Below, piece after piece: positions 12,647 to 24,545 of a DNA stretch of 64,000 bases. The notes below the pieces were generated by a model. That model did not search any database. It was not told the origin of the DNA and saw only the letters and a program-made list of their open reading frames with translations. The translations under genes were made by a program, and so were the position numbers. Source of the stretch: Taxawa tesnikishii (nom. ined.) (Eukaryota; Ascomycota; Dothideomycetes; Dothideales). The first letter of the stretch is position 1. Every line of letters starts with the position of its first letter. The DNA is taken from positions 1,488,001 through 1,552,000 of the forward strand of contig JAPDRO010000002.1 of assembly GCA_030247885.1 (NCBI GenBank). Reading direction: 5' to 3'.

Positions 12647-13968
12647 ATGCCTTCCTTCAAGCACTTGACAAGCTTGACCACTGTGGCACTCGGCCTCCAG
12701 CGTGCAGCTGCTCGGTGCCAGGTCTACGGTATCGACTTCGTCAATGGCGGGTCTTACTTCCAGAACAACGCCTCAACTGACCCTTTCACTGCTGTGGAAG
12801 AGTTCTCCGGCTGCGAGAACGACACGGCGAACAACATCCTGGTTGCTCCTAATGGAGACCAGACACAATGCAGCGACGCCAATTTGACTCCTGATTATAC
12901 AGACCGGCTCGTCACATGGTACGTTCAAGTACCACTTTCATCCAAGAAAGAAGGCTGATGCTCGTCTCAGTGATGGCGTAACCAAGAATGAGATGTTCTC
13001 AGGCGAATGGTCTCTCGTCGTGATCAGCAACAACGGAGATGCGGATCCAATCGCCTACCAGCGTGACTTCAGTCTCACCGTTGGCCCGCAGATGACCACC
13101 ACCTTCACACCCACAGGTTCGACATCCGGACTTCCCTCTCTTCTCTCTTCTCAGCTAATTCTCTCCAGTCATCGCCACCGACATTGAGACGCCTGTCAGT
13201 ACCATAAACCAGACCACTACGAGCACGCTCACCACCACCCTCGTGGCCTCCACGACCACCGTGCACGAGCTGATCGCACTCCCCAAGCCAACCTTGACGA
13301 GCATCCCATTGCCCCACGTCTCGATTGTCACCAAGGTCATCGGAACCGTCACCCAGACTCAGAACATTCCTCATGTCCTTGTGTCCACCGCAACGGCGCA
13401 GGCCAGCTGTGCCGCGCCCTCTCCTAACCTCAGGCCTGACCCAGTGGCTAGTATCGTCATTACCGTCGTCAAGACCGAGGCCAAGATCGTCTCCGGCTTT
13501 TTCGGGTCTTCCAAGTTCCGCCGCGGCTTGGAGAGCGAGCAGGCCGACGTCGCCGAGCTGAAGCGCCAATTCGTCGCAGAGCGCCACGCTCGTCTATCGT
13601 CCGAGGCGGACAAGCTCGCCAAGCGGGTCCCAGACGCCGCAACCGTCACCGCCACAGAGACCGACAGCGCGAGCTTCGTGACCACGACTAGCACCAGCTA
13701 TGCCGCGGCGACCTCTGTCACTCTGACCAACACCGAGTTCGTCACGTTGGCCAAGACCCCGGCCGTTGTCACCATTACGCAGGCACTGCTCGACCTGGGC
13801 AAGCTGATCACCGTCGTTGAGGATCTGTTGACCATCAGGGCGACTGTACAGAGTGTGGCTACCACCACTGTCAGCAAGAGCGTGCCTTGGACTGTTACCG
13901 TCACCAGCACGACCACGCCGGCAGAGCTGGCGGCCAAGTGCTCGAGCACTGGCGGTTCTTTGGCGTAG
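12647..13968 (+). CDS. secreted Thr-rich protein, copy B, 405 aa, unknown function
   Basis: Three exons (12647-12918, 12971-13116, 13169-13968), frame intact, total 1,218 nt. The architecture matches copy A: signal peptide, YGIDFVNGGSYFQN, CENDTANNILVAPNGD, MFSGEWSLVVISNNGDADP, a Thr/Val-rich middle, a Lys/Arg-rich block, a dibasic site LAKR|VPDAA and a Thr-rich tail with a C-terminal Cys. Copy A has four more introns in its 3' half, so B has lost introns or A gained them. It faces away from copy A with the laccase between them. The conserved KR|xPDAA suggests processing by the Golgi protease Kex2 into two parts; this is an inference. Function unknown; wall or matrix association is likely. 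Confidence 0.85.
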
Positions 13969-14011
13969 AAAGAAATGAGGTTAATGTATTTCCTAAACAA
14001 GGGTAAAGGGA

Positions 14012-14024
14012 GGGGGGGGGGGGG
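14012..14024 (+). repeat. 13-base G homopolymer
   Basis: An uninterrupted run of 13 G lies in the short spacer between the tail-to-tail secreted protein B and ABC transporter genes, preceded by GGGTAAAGGGA. It is a likely sequencing trouble spot and possible G-quadruplex former. Confidence 0.9.
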
Positions 14025-14232
14025 TTTGTTCAGCATCGCGGGTGGTAGCATCTGGTTCGGCGCTCTGTTTTTCTTAAAGGTCATACTCGCACAAAGCGGT
14101 TTAGGACAACCATGTTGAGTTTCGGGCAGAATTGAACGAATGTAATGTCTCTACATATCTCAAAGGTTTCGGTTTTTACAGAAGAGTCATCACCTACAAA
14201 CGGTTTATTCTACACCGCTCTATCGAATCTTT

Positions 14233-17200
14233 CTAAATCGCATCCTCCCCTTCCTCTTCGACCCCACCATTCAGTATCCCGACCACGTCCTCAGGACTAC
14301 CTTGCGCGCATATCTCCCCTTGGCGAGAGCGATGCAAAAATCCGCACCCCTCACAGCGGACGGCCGATGAGCGATGGTAATCACCGTACTATCCTTCATT
14401 TCTTCCCTCACCACCCTCTGGATCTCCCAAGCAGTCGTCTTGTCGATGCTCGCCGTCGCCTCATCCATGACCACGATGGCGCTCCTTCGAAGGATTGCTC
14501 GCGCAAGCCCGACAAGCTGTCGCTGTCCCTGACTAAGGTTCCGTCCGCCGCTGTCAATCCGCGTGTCCAACGTCCAGCCGTACTTGCTCCCGCCTACCCT
14601 GTCCACAACGGCTGCGCAAGCCGCGTCCGAGTGTTCTTCCGTCGGGTCTAGGTTGTGCCGTAGAGAGCCGGGAAAGAGGACGGGGTCTTGAGCCAGGAAA
14701 GTGATGCGACTGCGCAGAGCCTGCTTGTCTACCTTGGCGATGTCGATTCCTCCGATGAGTATACGCCCGGATTCGGGAGTGAGGGTGGCGAGCAGAGTAA
14801 GCGCCAGGGTGCTCTTGCCAGACCCGGTACGGCCGATAACGGCAGTGTTGGAGCCTGCGGAGAGGTGGAAGGATACACCGGAAAGCGCCGGGGGCAGGTG
14901 TGGCGCATAGCGGATGGTGACATCTTCGAAGACGACGTCACTATCGTGGGACGGCCACCAGGCGGGGGTGCTACCGTACCGGAAGGTTCTTGCTCCAGTC
15001 GGATGAGTTCGACAACGCGCTCCACTGAGACGAAATCGAGTTGCAGCTGGCCATACTGTCTGCAGAGCGCGTGCGTAGACTGTACGAATTTGCTAGCGGC
15101 GATGAGCACAAAAGCTGTCAGGCCTGGAGAAAGGCCCGAATAAATCGCGAGTAAGGTCAGTAAGAAAGTGGATGCGGCAGAGAGTGTGTCGAAGCGGTAC
15201 ATCAACCAGCTTTGCAGGCTCCAATAGAAATGGTCCATCTTTTGAAAGGCATCCGTGACAGAGATGACGCGGGCTTGGAATTGCGGTTGCGCGCAGAAAG
15301 CTTAGTTCGGTCAGCGACCATTACAGGAACGAGATTGGGAGCTCGAACGGACCCCTGACTGTCATCAATCCCTCCAGAAGCGCGCCAAAGTTTGACATGA
15401 GTGGACTCAAAGAAACCATCTGCGTAAGATTAGCAAAAAGAAGAAACGAACAGCAAATCGGAGTGTAGACGTACTTCAAGCCGCCGGAGACTCTGCGAAG
15501 TGGGCAGAAAGCGCAAGAAGACAAAAACAAAAGCAAGGGTAAGCGCCAACGAAAAGACCAGGAACAACGGCGTAATACTAGCAATGACAACGATTGACGA
15601 TATCCAAGCAATGGCTTGCCACGCCACGTTCAGAAATTGATTCGAGATGTTGCCGTCGACCGTTCCCATGTCCGACGTCAACCTGTTCATGAGACGCCCT
15701 ACAGGCGTAACATCGTAGAACCGGAACGTAGCATTGCTGACTCGCTTCATGATATCTCTGAACATCTTACGTCCGGCAGTGTATGTTACCACGAGCATAA
15801 GGCACTGTGCGGCAAGTGTTGCCATAGCTTGAGCCACCACAAGCACAAGGAAGCCGACGAGCCAGGGTTGTACGTTGATCGCCGGGTCTGGAAATCGGTC
15901 GAAGAAGCCTTTGATAGGGTTTGCGAACAAATGAACCTCGGTATCCGGGGTTTGCAGGGTGACCATGCGCTCCTGGGCCTCGCCATACGCCTCGCCCCAA
16001 CTCTTCAAAAACCAGGTCTCAGCGACCATGAACAAGCGGACCAGGACGGCGGCACAAATGACAAGGAGCCACCAAGCCTTTCCTGCTTTGACGTATTCCC
16101 AATACACGGCAAGCTGCACACCGCCTCGAGCCCGATGCTCTTCCTCAACAAACTTGTCTGGCACTGCTGCTTCTTCCTGCGATGGATCCGTTAAACCATC
16201 AGCCCGACCGTTGTTGGTAGAGTCCGAGATAGAAACATCTTCGCTTTCTGCCGGCGCCGCTTCGTTGTTTTGCGCAGAGACTATGCCATGAGAGATCTCA
16301 ACGAGTTGAATAGCCAAATCCCCACAGAGATCCGTCCGATGCGTGACAAGGATAACCGTGCGGCCTTGCAAAAGCTTACCCCTCAGACATTTGGCTACGA
16401 TCCATTCCGCCGTCTGTTGGTCCAGCGCACTCAACGGATCATCAAGCAAGAGGATGTTGGCTCGACTGTACACCGCTCGTGCCAGAGCAACTCTTGCCTT
16501 CTGACCACCAGACAGCCCAATGCCGTTTTCGCCAATGCTTGACAGATCGCCGTGTTTGAAGCTGGCTAGGTCAGCCGTAAGTGCGCAAGCGTCCAATGTC
16601 TGCTTGTAGCGTGCATCTTCGTATGGTGACGAGAATAGGATGTTTTCCCGGATGCTCATACTCTGAAGCCAAGGGCTTTGAGAACAGTATCCGACGGGTG
16701 TTTTGGGGCGTGAGAGCAGGCCTCCACGCAGATCGAGTTCTCCTAAGAGAGCTTGAAGCAGTGCAGTCTTGCCGGAAGCAACCGGCCCATGAATGACGGT
16801 GAGTCCAATGGGGAAGAGAGAGAGACGTTGTGAAGTACGTTGCGTGCAGTTGCAGGCCAAGCGAACGAGGCATTTTCTACCGCCAGCTCCTCAGTGTGTC
16901 GTGGAACAACGTCATCGTTTTCTGCCTTGTCAGGCTCGCTCATAAAGTCCTCGATGCGGCCAACAGCCACTGAGGCATTCAACAGAACCGTGATCAGGCC
17001 TGGAATCTCTTTCAAGTTGCTTTGCAGCATGCTGAACAGTTGTAGTGCCGGGAAAGCGACGTCAACGCGCAGCTCCTGGCCTGCGAGTGCTGTGTAAGCG
17101 TAGAAAGCTACAACTGGCAGCGCGCCGTTGGCAAGCGTGTTTGTGAAGATGATGGCAATGTTCCACAAGTACGTGATGACCTTCAAATTGAGCTCCTTCT

Positions 17201-18796
17201 CGCGAGCTTCCATGATCTTGTCCAGCCAGCTGTAGGTCCAACCATACCATCGCAGATGTCTGATAGCTTCCACGTACTGTGAGATTTGCTGAAGTTTGCC
17301 ATCTGTAGCTTGCCGACGTACCCTTTCCCAGCCAATCAATATCCGAGCGAGCAAGGCGTTTAAGACTTGAGCAACAAGAACAACAGCTACACCGAGCAGA
17401 CAGGGCCAGCCGATGAGACGCCAAACCAAAACCAGGGAAACGATCAGCCCCAGAGGCTTGTTCACAAGCGTTTGGAATTCCCAAAATCGTTGAGCAACTT
17501 CGTATACATCGTTGCGCATCAAATTGAGAATCTTGCCCATCGATGCGGGTTGTTTGTGCTCTTTCTCGGAAACCTCCTTCTTATGACTCCAAGGAAGCCA
17601 TCTCCAGACGTTTTCAAGGTAATGAACGATACGTGATTTGCCACCACTCGCTCCTTTGCTGTGGCCGTTGAGAAGGGGCTCGTCCTCGGAGAAACCTTCA
17701 TCCTCTTCGTTGCCCAAAAGATGTTCCGCGGCTTCTTGGTCTTCGCCCGCTCCCACTTCGTCATCCTTTTCATCGTCCTGTACAGCACCTACGATTTTCC
17801 TGTTCAGTGTCTTCTCGTATAGCATGGTAATCATCTCGCCTCTGGACCGCTCATAGCATCGTCTTCCAAACCAGAGACTAAAGACCGCACTCTGTGCCGC
17901 TACAAGTCTGACAACCAGCATCAGAACCGCATACGTTATGGCCGGCCTCTTGGTGACACGAGCTTGCTCCATAGCCCTCAACAGCTGTTGTAGTAAGACA
18001 GGTGCAGAATAGTTGGCAGCTAATTCCAGGATTGCAAGAGCGGTAAGCAGTCCAAGGTCAATCCAGTTCGCCCGAAGTAGCCGTTTAATGACGGTGCCTT
18101 TGAGCTCTCGGAAAGCATCGTGAAGGTGGCGATGTTGAAATTCATAGCCAAGGAGCCATACGTCTTCATCGTGCAGTTGCCTCTTGCTGCCAGTACTAAT
18201 CAAAGGTGACATCCAAGAAATGGACATCCATTGCCACAATGTAAGGTTGTCCTCGGGTGAGCGCAGTTGGTTCGTCGGGTGCGTAAATGGGCGACTGATG
18301 CCTTCTCGTGGCCATGACGGCTCGCGGATGGGCATGTTCAGAGTAATAAGCATGGCAAGGAGCGCTGTTGCGACACTTGAGATGATCAGGATGTTCGTGG
18401 GATTCCATGACCAGCGGGTTTCGTGCAATGCCAAAAACTCACTTGCAAAGCAACGATCCCAGTCAAGGCGAAGACCAGTAGTATTGAAGCGGTACGAGGA
18501 CGTCTGATGCCCACAGATATGACTGCCAATGCCCACAGTGCCGTTGATGCGATTACCGGTGCAGAAAAGAGCCTGAGGGCCGCGACCAGTTGGACCGAGA
18601 AGCCAGCAGTGGTCAACAAAACGAGACATATTGCAAGATAGGGCGGTCGCCTCTTTGTTTTCTGGTCGACATCTTCCGGATCAATAGGCTCATGGATAAA
18701 AGGTGTCATCCATGCGGGCTTCCAATGATGGGGCAAAACACGCCCCACGGCACTGCATTGCAAACCTCCATCGTCCATGTCCTGATCAGGGTGCAA
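14233..18796 (-). CDS. ABCC-family (MRP-like) full ABC transporter
   Basis: Three exons on the minus strand (18796-15475, 15419-15353, 15300-14233), about 1,486 aa if read through. N-terminal TM helices come first, then TMD1-NBD1-TMD2-NBD2. NBD1 has Walker A GPVASGKT, signature LSGGQKARVALA and Walker B ILLLDDPLSALD. NBD2 has Walker A GRTGSGKS, signature LSQGQRQL, Walker B AIVVMDEATASID and the H-loop ITIAHR. The family exports conjugates, bile acids or drugs from the cytosol or into the vacuole. An acidic insert (QDDEKDDEVGAGEDQ and on) interrupts TMD1. The frame slips four times, each one base short: near T5 18432-18436, at the TTCCCC tract near 16810-16816, C5/G5 at 14964-14968 and C4/G4 at 14316-14319. 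The upstream start (18778 is an alternative) is uncertain. Confidence 0.88.
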
Positions 18797-19275
18797 TCAC
18801 AGCCATCGAGGAAGATGTGTCAAAGACGCTCGACACGATACAGCATACGACGAAGCACTAGGCAGCGGTTGCAACTCGCCCGTCGCGGATCCTCCAAGCG
18901 TCATCGTCCAACGAGGCTTGGCGTAACTTGCATGCCCGTTCACTCCATCTGCCAACACTCTCCTGTACGAAACACGCCGACCAAAGTGGTCGATTCCATG
19001 ATGTCAAAACATCTCATACTGTCAGCGATTGTGCAAACAGTACTTTGACCACAGCAGGCGCCAACAGGGTGGAGTGGTGATCCGAGGCATCGGAGGTGAT
19101 TCTCCGTACCCAAGCTTCCTCCCATGCATCGTGATCCATGATACCTACCCTGTGCAAGCAGAAGCTCACGTCACAATTGCGCTCTGCTTCTATATAACAT
19201 CACGAACCCCGAAACAATGTCTCCTTATACACATACACATACACACACACGTACACGTACACGTACACATCCAGC
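18797..19275. other. divergent intergenic with a CA/TA/CG-rich microsatellite
   Basis: Shared upstream region of the ABC transporter (minus) and the DUF1295 gene (plus). Apart from the dinucleotide-type repeat listed separately I see nothing distinctive. Confidence 0.5.
19227..19270 (+). repeat. microsatellite (AC)n with T and G interruptions
   Basis: The pattern ACACATACACAT ... ACACGTACACGTAC is an alternating purine-pyrimidine tract. It ends a few bases before the ATG at 19276, within the presumed 5' UTR. Confidence 0.85.
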
Positions 19276-20414
19276 ATGGAACACATCCGCTCAGGAGTCG
19301 ACAGGAGTCGGCCACAAGCTGGCCTGTCACACCGCGTCTCGCCGGGCACGGTAGGAATACTGCAAGACACCTTACTACCGTCTCTGGGCCTGCACTCGTC
19401 CCTCTCCCTCGTCGCATACACCCTCGGTCGCGTGACCCAGCGCGTGGAATCAAAGGACTGGCTTTGGCCCTCGGGTTCGTCCACCACATGTTACACCAGC
19501 TAGCTCCTAGCCAAGCTCGAGCTGACGCGGGCAGGACTCGTAATCAATGCCTGGTACCACGCCGTCCTCTCGCCCGCTTTCGCCAACAACCTTCCCGTCT
19601 CTCGTGTTGTCAGCAATCTAAGCTGGACGCAGAAACTGTTGCTTGGAGGTGTGACGGCCTGGGGTACCAGGCTGTTCTGGCGCATCGCGAGCCGCAGCAT
19701 CAAGAGGGGAAGGATGACCCGAGATACGAGGGCATGAACCACGACAAGAGCTTCTGGAACAAGGCGCTGTTCACCACCTTCCTCCCCGAGGCGGTGTTCC
19801 AGAGCATCATTGCGCTGAGCTGGGCCGTGCCGTTCAGGACCGGTGCCGCAGGTGCGGTGGGACCGAGTGCAGAGTACGCGGACGCGCTTCACGGACTGGC
19901 TGTGGGATTGTACGCTGCGGGACTGGGCATGGAAGTGCTTGCGGATTCGCAGCTGGAGACTCACAGGCGGAAGAGCGACGACTTGAACAGGGAGGGCGTG
20001 TGGAGTATCGTGCGGCATCCCAAGTAATCATCATCTCCCTCCGTTTCACTGTCCCCAACCACCCCGCTGACCGAACTTTGTAGCTACCTCGGAGACGCAC
20101 TGGTCCACTTTTCCTTCCCCTTGCTGCTGTACGCACACTCCCTCTTCCACCCCGTCAGCCTTCTCGGACCACTCGCAAACCACGCCTTCCTGCGCTACGT
20201 GGGCGGCGATAGGGAGAACGAGGCGAGCCAGGAGCAGCGCTACAAGGCTCGCAACCCGGCTAAGTACGCCCAGCTCGAGAGCTGGAGAGAGCACAAGAAC
20301 AGCTTCTGGCCAAGTCCGAGGGAAATTGCAAATCCGTGGACTTGGGCATTGGTTGCAATCGGCGGTGCCGGTGTCGTGGCTGAGAGGGGTTTGAAGCGGT
20401 ACTTGAGGGCTTGA
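19276..20414 (+). CDS. DUF1295 / steroid-5-alpha-reductase-like membrane protein
   Basis: Three exons: 19276-19474, 19535-20023 and 20084-20414. The first intron (60 nt) has a CTGAC branch-like site and removes an in-frame TAG. The C-terminal half has the family signature: LADSQLETHRRKSDDLNREG, WSIVRHPNYLGD and a final hydrophobic helix. Proteins of this group are multi-pass ER membrane reductases or isoprenylcysteine-methyltransferase relatives; the substrate cannot be told. The frame breaks at G4 19706-19709 (one G short), between FWRIASRSIKRG and KDDPRYE. With it the exons sum to 1,020 nt (339 aa). Confidence 0.85.
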
Positions 20415-20603
20415 AAAGTCCACGAGCAGGGGGTGAGAGGCGAACGGGAAATGTCTAGCCGAAAGGCGTGTGAAAAGTAGTATGTATCACGTACATGTAC
20501 AACGGCACTGAAACTGTCCGATCCAGCCATTCTCTGTCTTCCATTGTTGCAAATACTCGCAATCCGGCCCGGTCGGCGTCAATGACATGACCTCCGTGGC
20601 CAA

Positions 20604-22399
20604 TCAACCCAAGCAAGCCCCAGCCATTACTCTCATCCGCTCCTTGTCTTCATCAGTCTCCTTTCCTGCCTTGACCACGTCCCTCAAGCCATTCAAGCTC
20701 TTCGACGCCTCCTCGTCCGCTCCCTCCGTCTGCTGGTACAGCTTGATCATGCGACTAGTATCCTTGCCAGAACTCATGAACAGGCCTTCCCGCTTCGACG
20801 CCAGCAGGAGCCAAACAAGGTTCTGCAAAGGTCGGAGCCGCGCTTCATCCTCTTCATAGCCTTCGTCTTCTGCTTCAACACGTCCCTCTTCGTCTCAGCC
20901 AGTACTTCTGGCCCCGGTTGAGAGAGCTTTTGTTTGCGAACCAACTTCGCTATAGCAGATCGGACATCGTCTAGCGATGTTGAAGAGGCAGCATTTTGGG
21001 CAAACTTGTCGATATCGCGGTAGGCCGTCTTGCTTGCAATCGCTTTCTGCTCTTCGAGCTCCACGGCGACGCCGGCAGCCAGCTCTTTGAGATGATCTCT
21101 GACGAATTCCGCAATCCGTGCTTGCAGGGTGCTGTCCGTGATACCTTCGACACCAGTGGCGTACAGTGCGGCAGGAGACAGGAGACGGAGCCGCAACAAT
21201 TCGCCGGCTTTCTCGGCTGCGTCTTGTCGCAGCTCCTCGAAGGCGTTGGCGAAGACTGCGCCCAGATGGTTGCCACCCGCGCTATGGAAGATACAGCGAT
21301 CGAGCTCAGCGTACCCTTCGGCGCTGCAAATCTTCGCGTCTAGGGAGTCGGAGAATTGCGGCAGGTCCTCGTCAAGCGCGCGGTTGTCCCAGATCTCTTC
21401 CACGAGCTGAGCGGCGCGCTCTGCAAGGTGCTTTTGTCGTGCTTCTAGTAAGGTCGGTGTGACAAGAGCGGTACGCTTGGCTGCAGATACCTGTGCGGCG
21501 TCGTTGGGAAGCGGTCGCAGTTCGACAACCTCGGTTTCTGGATACTGGATTTGGTGTGCAGCAACGACATCGTCGATGAATGTTTTTGCTAACTCTCTAT
21601 CCAAGCCTGACGTTTCCAACAAGGTTTGGGGAACGATGTAAAACCCTTGCTTATGCAGAGTATCCGCTGTGGCGTTGACGAGGCTTTCCCGTTTCCGTTG
21701 CTTTTCGTTTTGATGCTTGAGTTGAGCTGCCTCTGGAATGAAATGTACGCCGGAACTGCTGCGCTCAACCTGGCCACGAAGCTCGTTCCTCGAGTCAGAA
21801 ATCAACTCTTTAGCTATGCGATCCACGAGAGAGTCAGGCATCCGCGGGAAGGCGATGTCGATCGGAGTATCACCAGCGCTTGTCATGGTCTTCAATATAT
21901 CTTCCTGGGCGATTTGCCATAGATTCTTTCTGCAGGCGTATGAGGGTGCGTCTTCAGATGAAGGCACCTCCATAACCAGAGCTCGTATTCTAGCGTGCTT
22001 GTCTAGTATTTTGTCAAAAGCGCCGGCGTTGATCCCGTGGAAGGCGAGGAAGGATTCCATGATAACAAAGTCCTGCTCGATACGCTTACGGAATGAAGTC
22101 AGGATAGCTTCTTGCGCTCCCTCCGGTAGGATACCATCTCTACTCGTGATGAGGCTGGATCTGTACTCGTCCAGAACCCATTGTGCGTCCTGTATTCCTA
22201 GGAGGCCTGGCAATGCAGATGATGCAATTGGCTTTCTCGAGGTCTGTAGAATCTGCTCGAACTTCTTCGAAATCACGTTTGTCTTGACGAGTCCGTTGCC
22301 GGAAAGACTCCGTACCAGAATTGGTACTCCATTGCGATCTCCGGGCGTCGCAGGAGGGAAGCATTGAATGAGTTTGCTGACTTCCGCTTCTGAGAACAT
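20604..22399 (-). CDS. conserved hypothetical protein, about 598 aa
   Basis: A single long frame on the minus strand, starting MFSEAEVSKLIQCFPPATPG. It is mostly alpha-helical and charged with no TM segment or signal peptide. Recurrent short helix-turn blocks (LHKQGFYIVPQTLLE, WQIAQEDILK) suggest winged-helix-like repeats, and the overall feel is weakly like UFL1-type proteins, but I would not assign that. The frame slips in the C-terminal part near 20884-20886 (CCC, one short); the following frame gives an acidic stretch EDEGYEEDEARL, then LQNLVWLLLASKREGLF and the end at 20604. It is convergent with DUF1295 and divergent from uS14m. No function is assigned. Confidence 0.75.
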
Positions 22400-22787
22400 G
22401 TTGCGAACTCAGTGAGTCCGGGAGAAGTGGTGACGAAATAGCAATGGCTGCAGAAAAGATATAAACGACAAAGGAAGTGGATCGCAGCGACGAACAATGA
22501 TGAGATGTTACTTCCCGGGTATTTCACTTTGCGAAGAAAGCCGTCTGTCTCACAGACACCGGTGATACAACAAGCAAGACCGGATTCCTCTGTCTCTGAC
22601 GATCGAGGACTATACCGTTTGTAGTCAATACAGGTGATGTCGAGAAAACGGTGATGACTCGCTGTATCTCGTCGATTCGGCCCCTGATTGGTTCGGCTCA
22701 CGCCGAACGTCGTTCTGCCTTCCACTTTCGCCAACCCATCGACCATCCAGCTATCCGGTCGTAGCAACAGCCCCTCATACAGCAGCC
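22400..22787. promoter_or_regulatory. bidirectional promoter region, unknown gene / uS14m
   Basis: A 388-bp spacer separates two divergently transcribed housekeeping-like genes, so both promoters must lie here. No individual site is clear. Confidence 0.5.
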
Positions 22788-23284
22788 ATGTCGCAGTTCC
22801 GGGCCAAGAAGCTCGACCTGAGCTGTTTCGTGAACATCAAGGTCATCCGCGATCACACCAAGCGCAAAGTCTTCCAGGAGCACGAGGCCGAAAGGTACAG
22901 AGCCACTTCACCACCACTTCCGCTCCTGGTCCGAACGACTGTCGCATCCTTCCCACAAAATGGCTCGCTAACCCAGTATGGACATTTAGGCAAGCACTGC
23001 GTTATGTGATCCGCAACACGACACTCCCCAGCGCACGCGCGCGCAAGCCCAACTCCAGCTCTCGCAGATGCACTGTTACACACGCCCGACGCAGATTAGG
23101 AACCGGTGCATAGCGGGAGGCAAAGGAAGGGGTGTCTTCAGAGATTTCCGCATGGCAAGAGTACGTCTTATTAATGGGACATGAGCGATTCATGGGATAG
23201 GGCGCTGATAGAATGTTGCAGTACCAATTCCGTATGCACGCACTCGGCGGGCTCCTCCCTGGTGTGAAGAAGGCAAGTTGGTAA
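22788..23284 (+). CDS. MRP2: mitochondrial small-subunit ribosomal protein uS14m
   Basis: Three exons: 22788-22894, 22990-23160 and 23222-23284; 113 aa, close to yeast Mrp2. Key blocks are QALRYVIRNTTLP, LSQMHCYTRPTQIRNRC and GRGVFRDFRMARYQFR, with the typical C-terminal LLPGVKKASW. It belongs to the mitoribosome small subunit head. The frame is one C short at C4 23026-23029, between NTTLP and QRTRAQAQ; adding it gives 342 nt. An essential, highly conserved gene broken only at a homopolymer argues for assembly error. Confidence 0.92.
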
Positions 23285-23658
23285 AAGGGAACGACGGGGA
23301 GCAGTATCTTGTACAAATGTAAACCAGCACGTATTTGGGTGGAGGCATTGGCATTGGAATGGCGTTGAGTGATACTATAAGGGATACAGCCCGGGTTTCC
23401 AGACGAGAACGGGGTTTCTATACAACGACCTGCACGCTCGAAACTCCACAACCAATGCGCCATCTTGAACGCCCGACGACCTTTCCATATCCTTCTTCGA
23501 GAGACCTCATTGATCTCGATGCTGCTTCGCTCGCCGCAAATAGTGCACCCGCGAGAACCGATGTGAGAGAATTGCAAGACAGCGCTACCCTCCGCATAAA
23601 TCAGCCCCATCATGCGCATTCTCTCATTTCCCCTGCAACATAGCGAGTCTTGCAGGAT
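23285..23658. other. convergent intergenic, uS14m / NOP6
   Basis: 3' regions of two convergent genes; nothing else is seen. Confidence 0.5.
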
Positions 23659-24545
23659 TCATGCCTTCCATACCCCCGTATCCTGCGGCGCAGCATTCTT
23701 CTGCCTCGCTTCCCACGGCGTCCTATCGCCCGGCGTCTTCTTTCCGCTCTGCGGCTGTTCCTGTCCTCTCCCCTTCTTCTGCTTCCTCTCTCCCTGTTTC
23801 CTCTCCACCTCCGCCCTCCTATGCCTCTGCTCCTCCAGTCTTGTATTCTTCACCTTCAGCTTTTCTTTCCGATTTCCACCTTTGCCACCCCACCTGCCGT
23901 GAGCTCAACGTTGATTTTCCTCTGGCCCTTCTCGCCGCCCGCGCCGCTGTCGAACGTGGTGTGGTGATAGAGTTTCAGGCATGTTTTCATGCGGTCGTAA
24001 TTCGTGAACTCCAAGAATGCGTAGCCTTTGCTTTTTCCTGTCGCAGGGTCCGTGAGATGGCGTACTGACGTCGGCGAGATCGAGGCAAAGTGCTTGGTAA
24101 TGGACTCTGTGGTTGCGGTATACGGAAGGTTGCCGATGAACACTATGAAGCGCTGCTTGGAGGCAGGCTCTTCTGCTGGGTTGCCTTCCACAGTATTCGG
24201 TGCGGCATTTGTTGCAGCGTCTCCATCCGCTGCTTGGTTACTGCTCTTGTTCTTCCTACGCTTCTTTGACTTGGGTGCCGGCGCTGCGCCTGCTCCAGCA
24301 TTCTCTGGCGCAGATACGGCGCTTTCAGCGTGCTCTACTGTGTCTTCCAGTTCCGGTCGTTTTCGCTTCTTCGAGCCATCTTCAGCGCCTTCGGTAGATC
24401 CGCTCGCGAGTGGTATGAAATCCTTTTCGTTGTTGTCTTGTACTTTCTCTATATCCTCCTGCTTTCTCTTCTTCCCAATCCTGTGCCGTTCTGCGTCGCG
24501 CTTTGCTCTCTTCTCCCTTCTCGACAAAGACTCCTCTTGCGACAT
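23659..24545 (-). CDS. NOP6: NOP6-like nucleolar RRM protein (ribosome biogenesis)
   Basis: Intronless, about 295 aa. The N-terminal half is charged and carries several lysine/arginine nuclear-localisation-like clusters (KKRKRPE, KSKKRRKNK). A single RRM follows, with RNP2 FIVFIGNLPY and RNP1 KGYAFLEF, then DRMKTCLKLYHH and INVELTAGGGG, diagnostic for Nop6 proteins. The C-terminus is a highly basic, helical tail. Yeast Nop6 acts in early 40S pre-rRNA processing. The frame is one base short at C4/G4 23888-23891, just after VELTAGG, so the basic tail is in another frame of the given sequence. Confidence 0.85.

Noticed and set aside
19475-19534. Premature TAG in the DUF1295 gene
   Set aside because: It lies in a 60-base intron with a CTGAC branch-like site; splicing removes it.
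20604-22399. UFL1 (UFM1 E3 ligase) orthologue
   Set aside because: Only a vague helical resemblance; no diagnostic motif, and the UFM1 pathway is not expected in these fungi.
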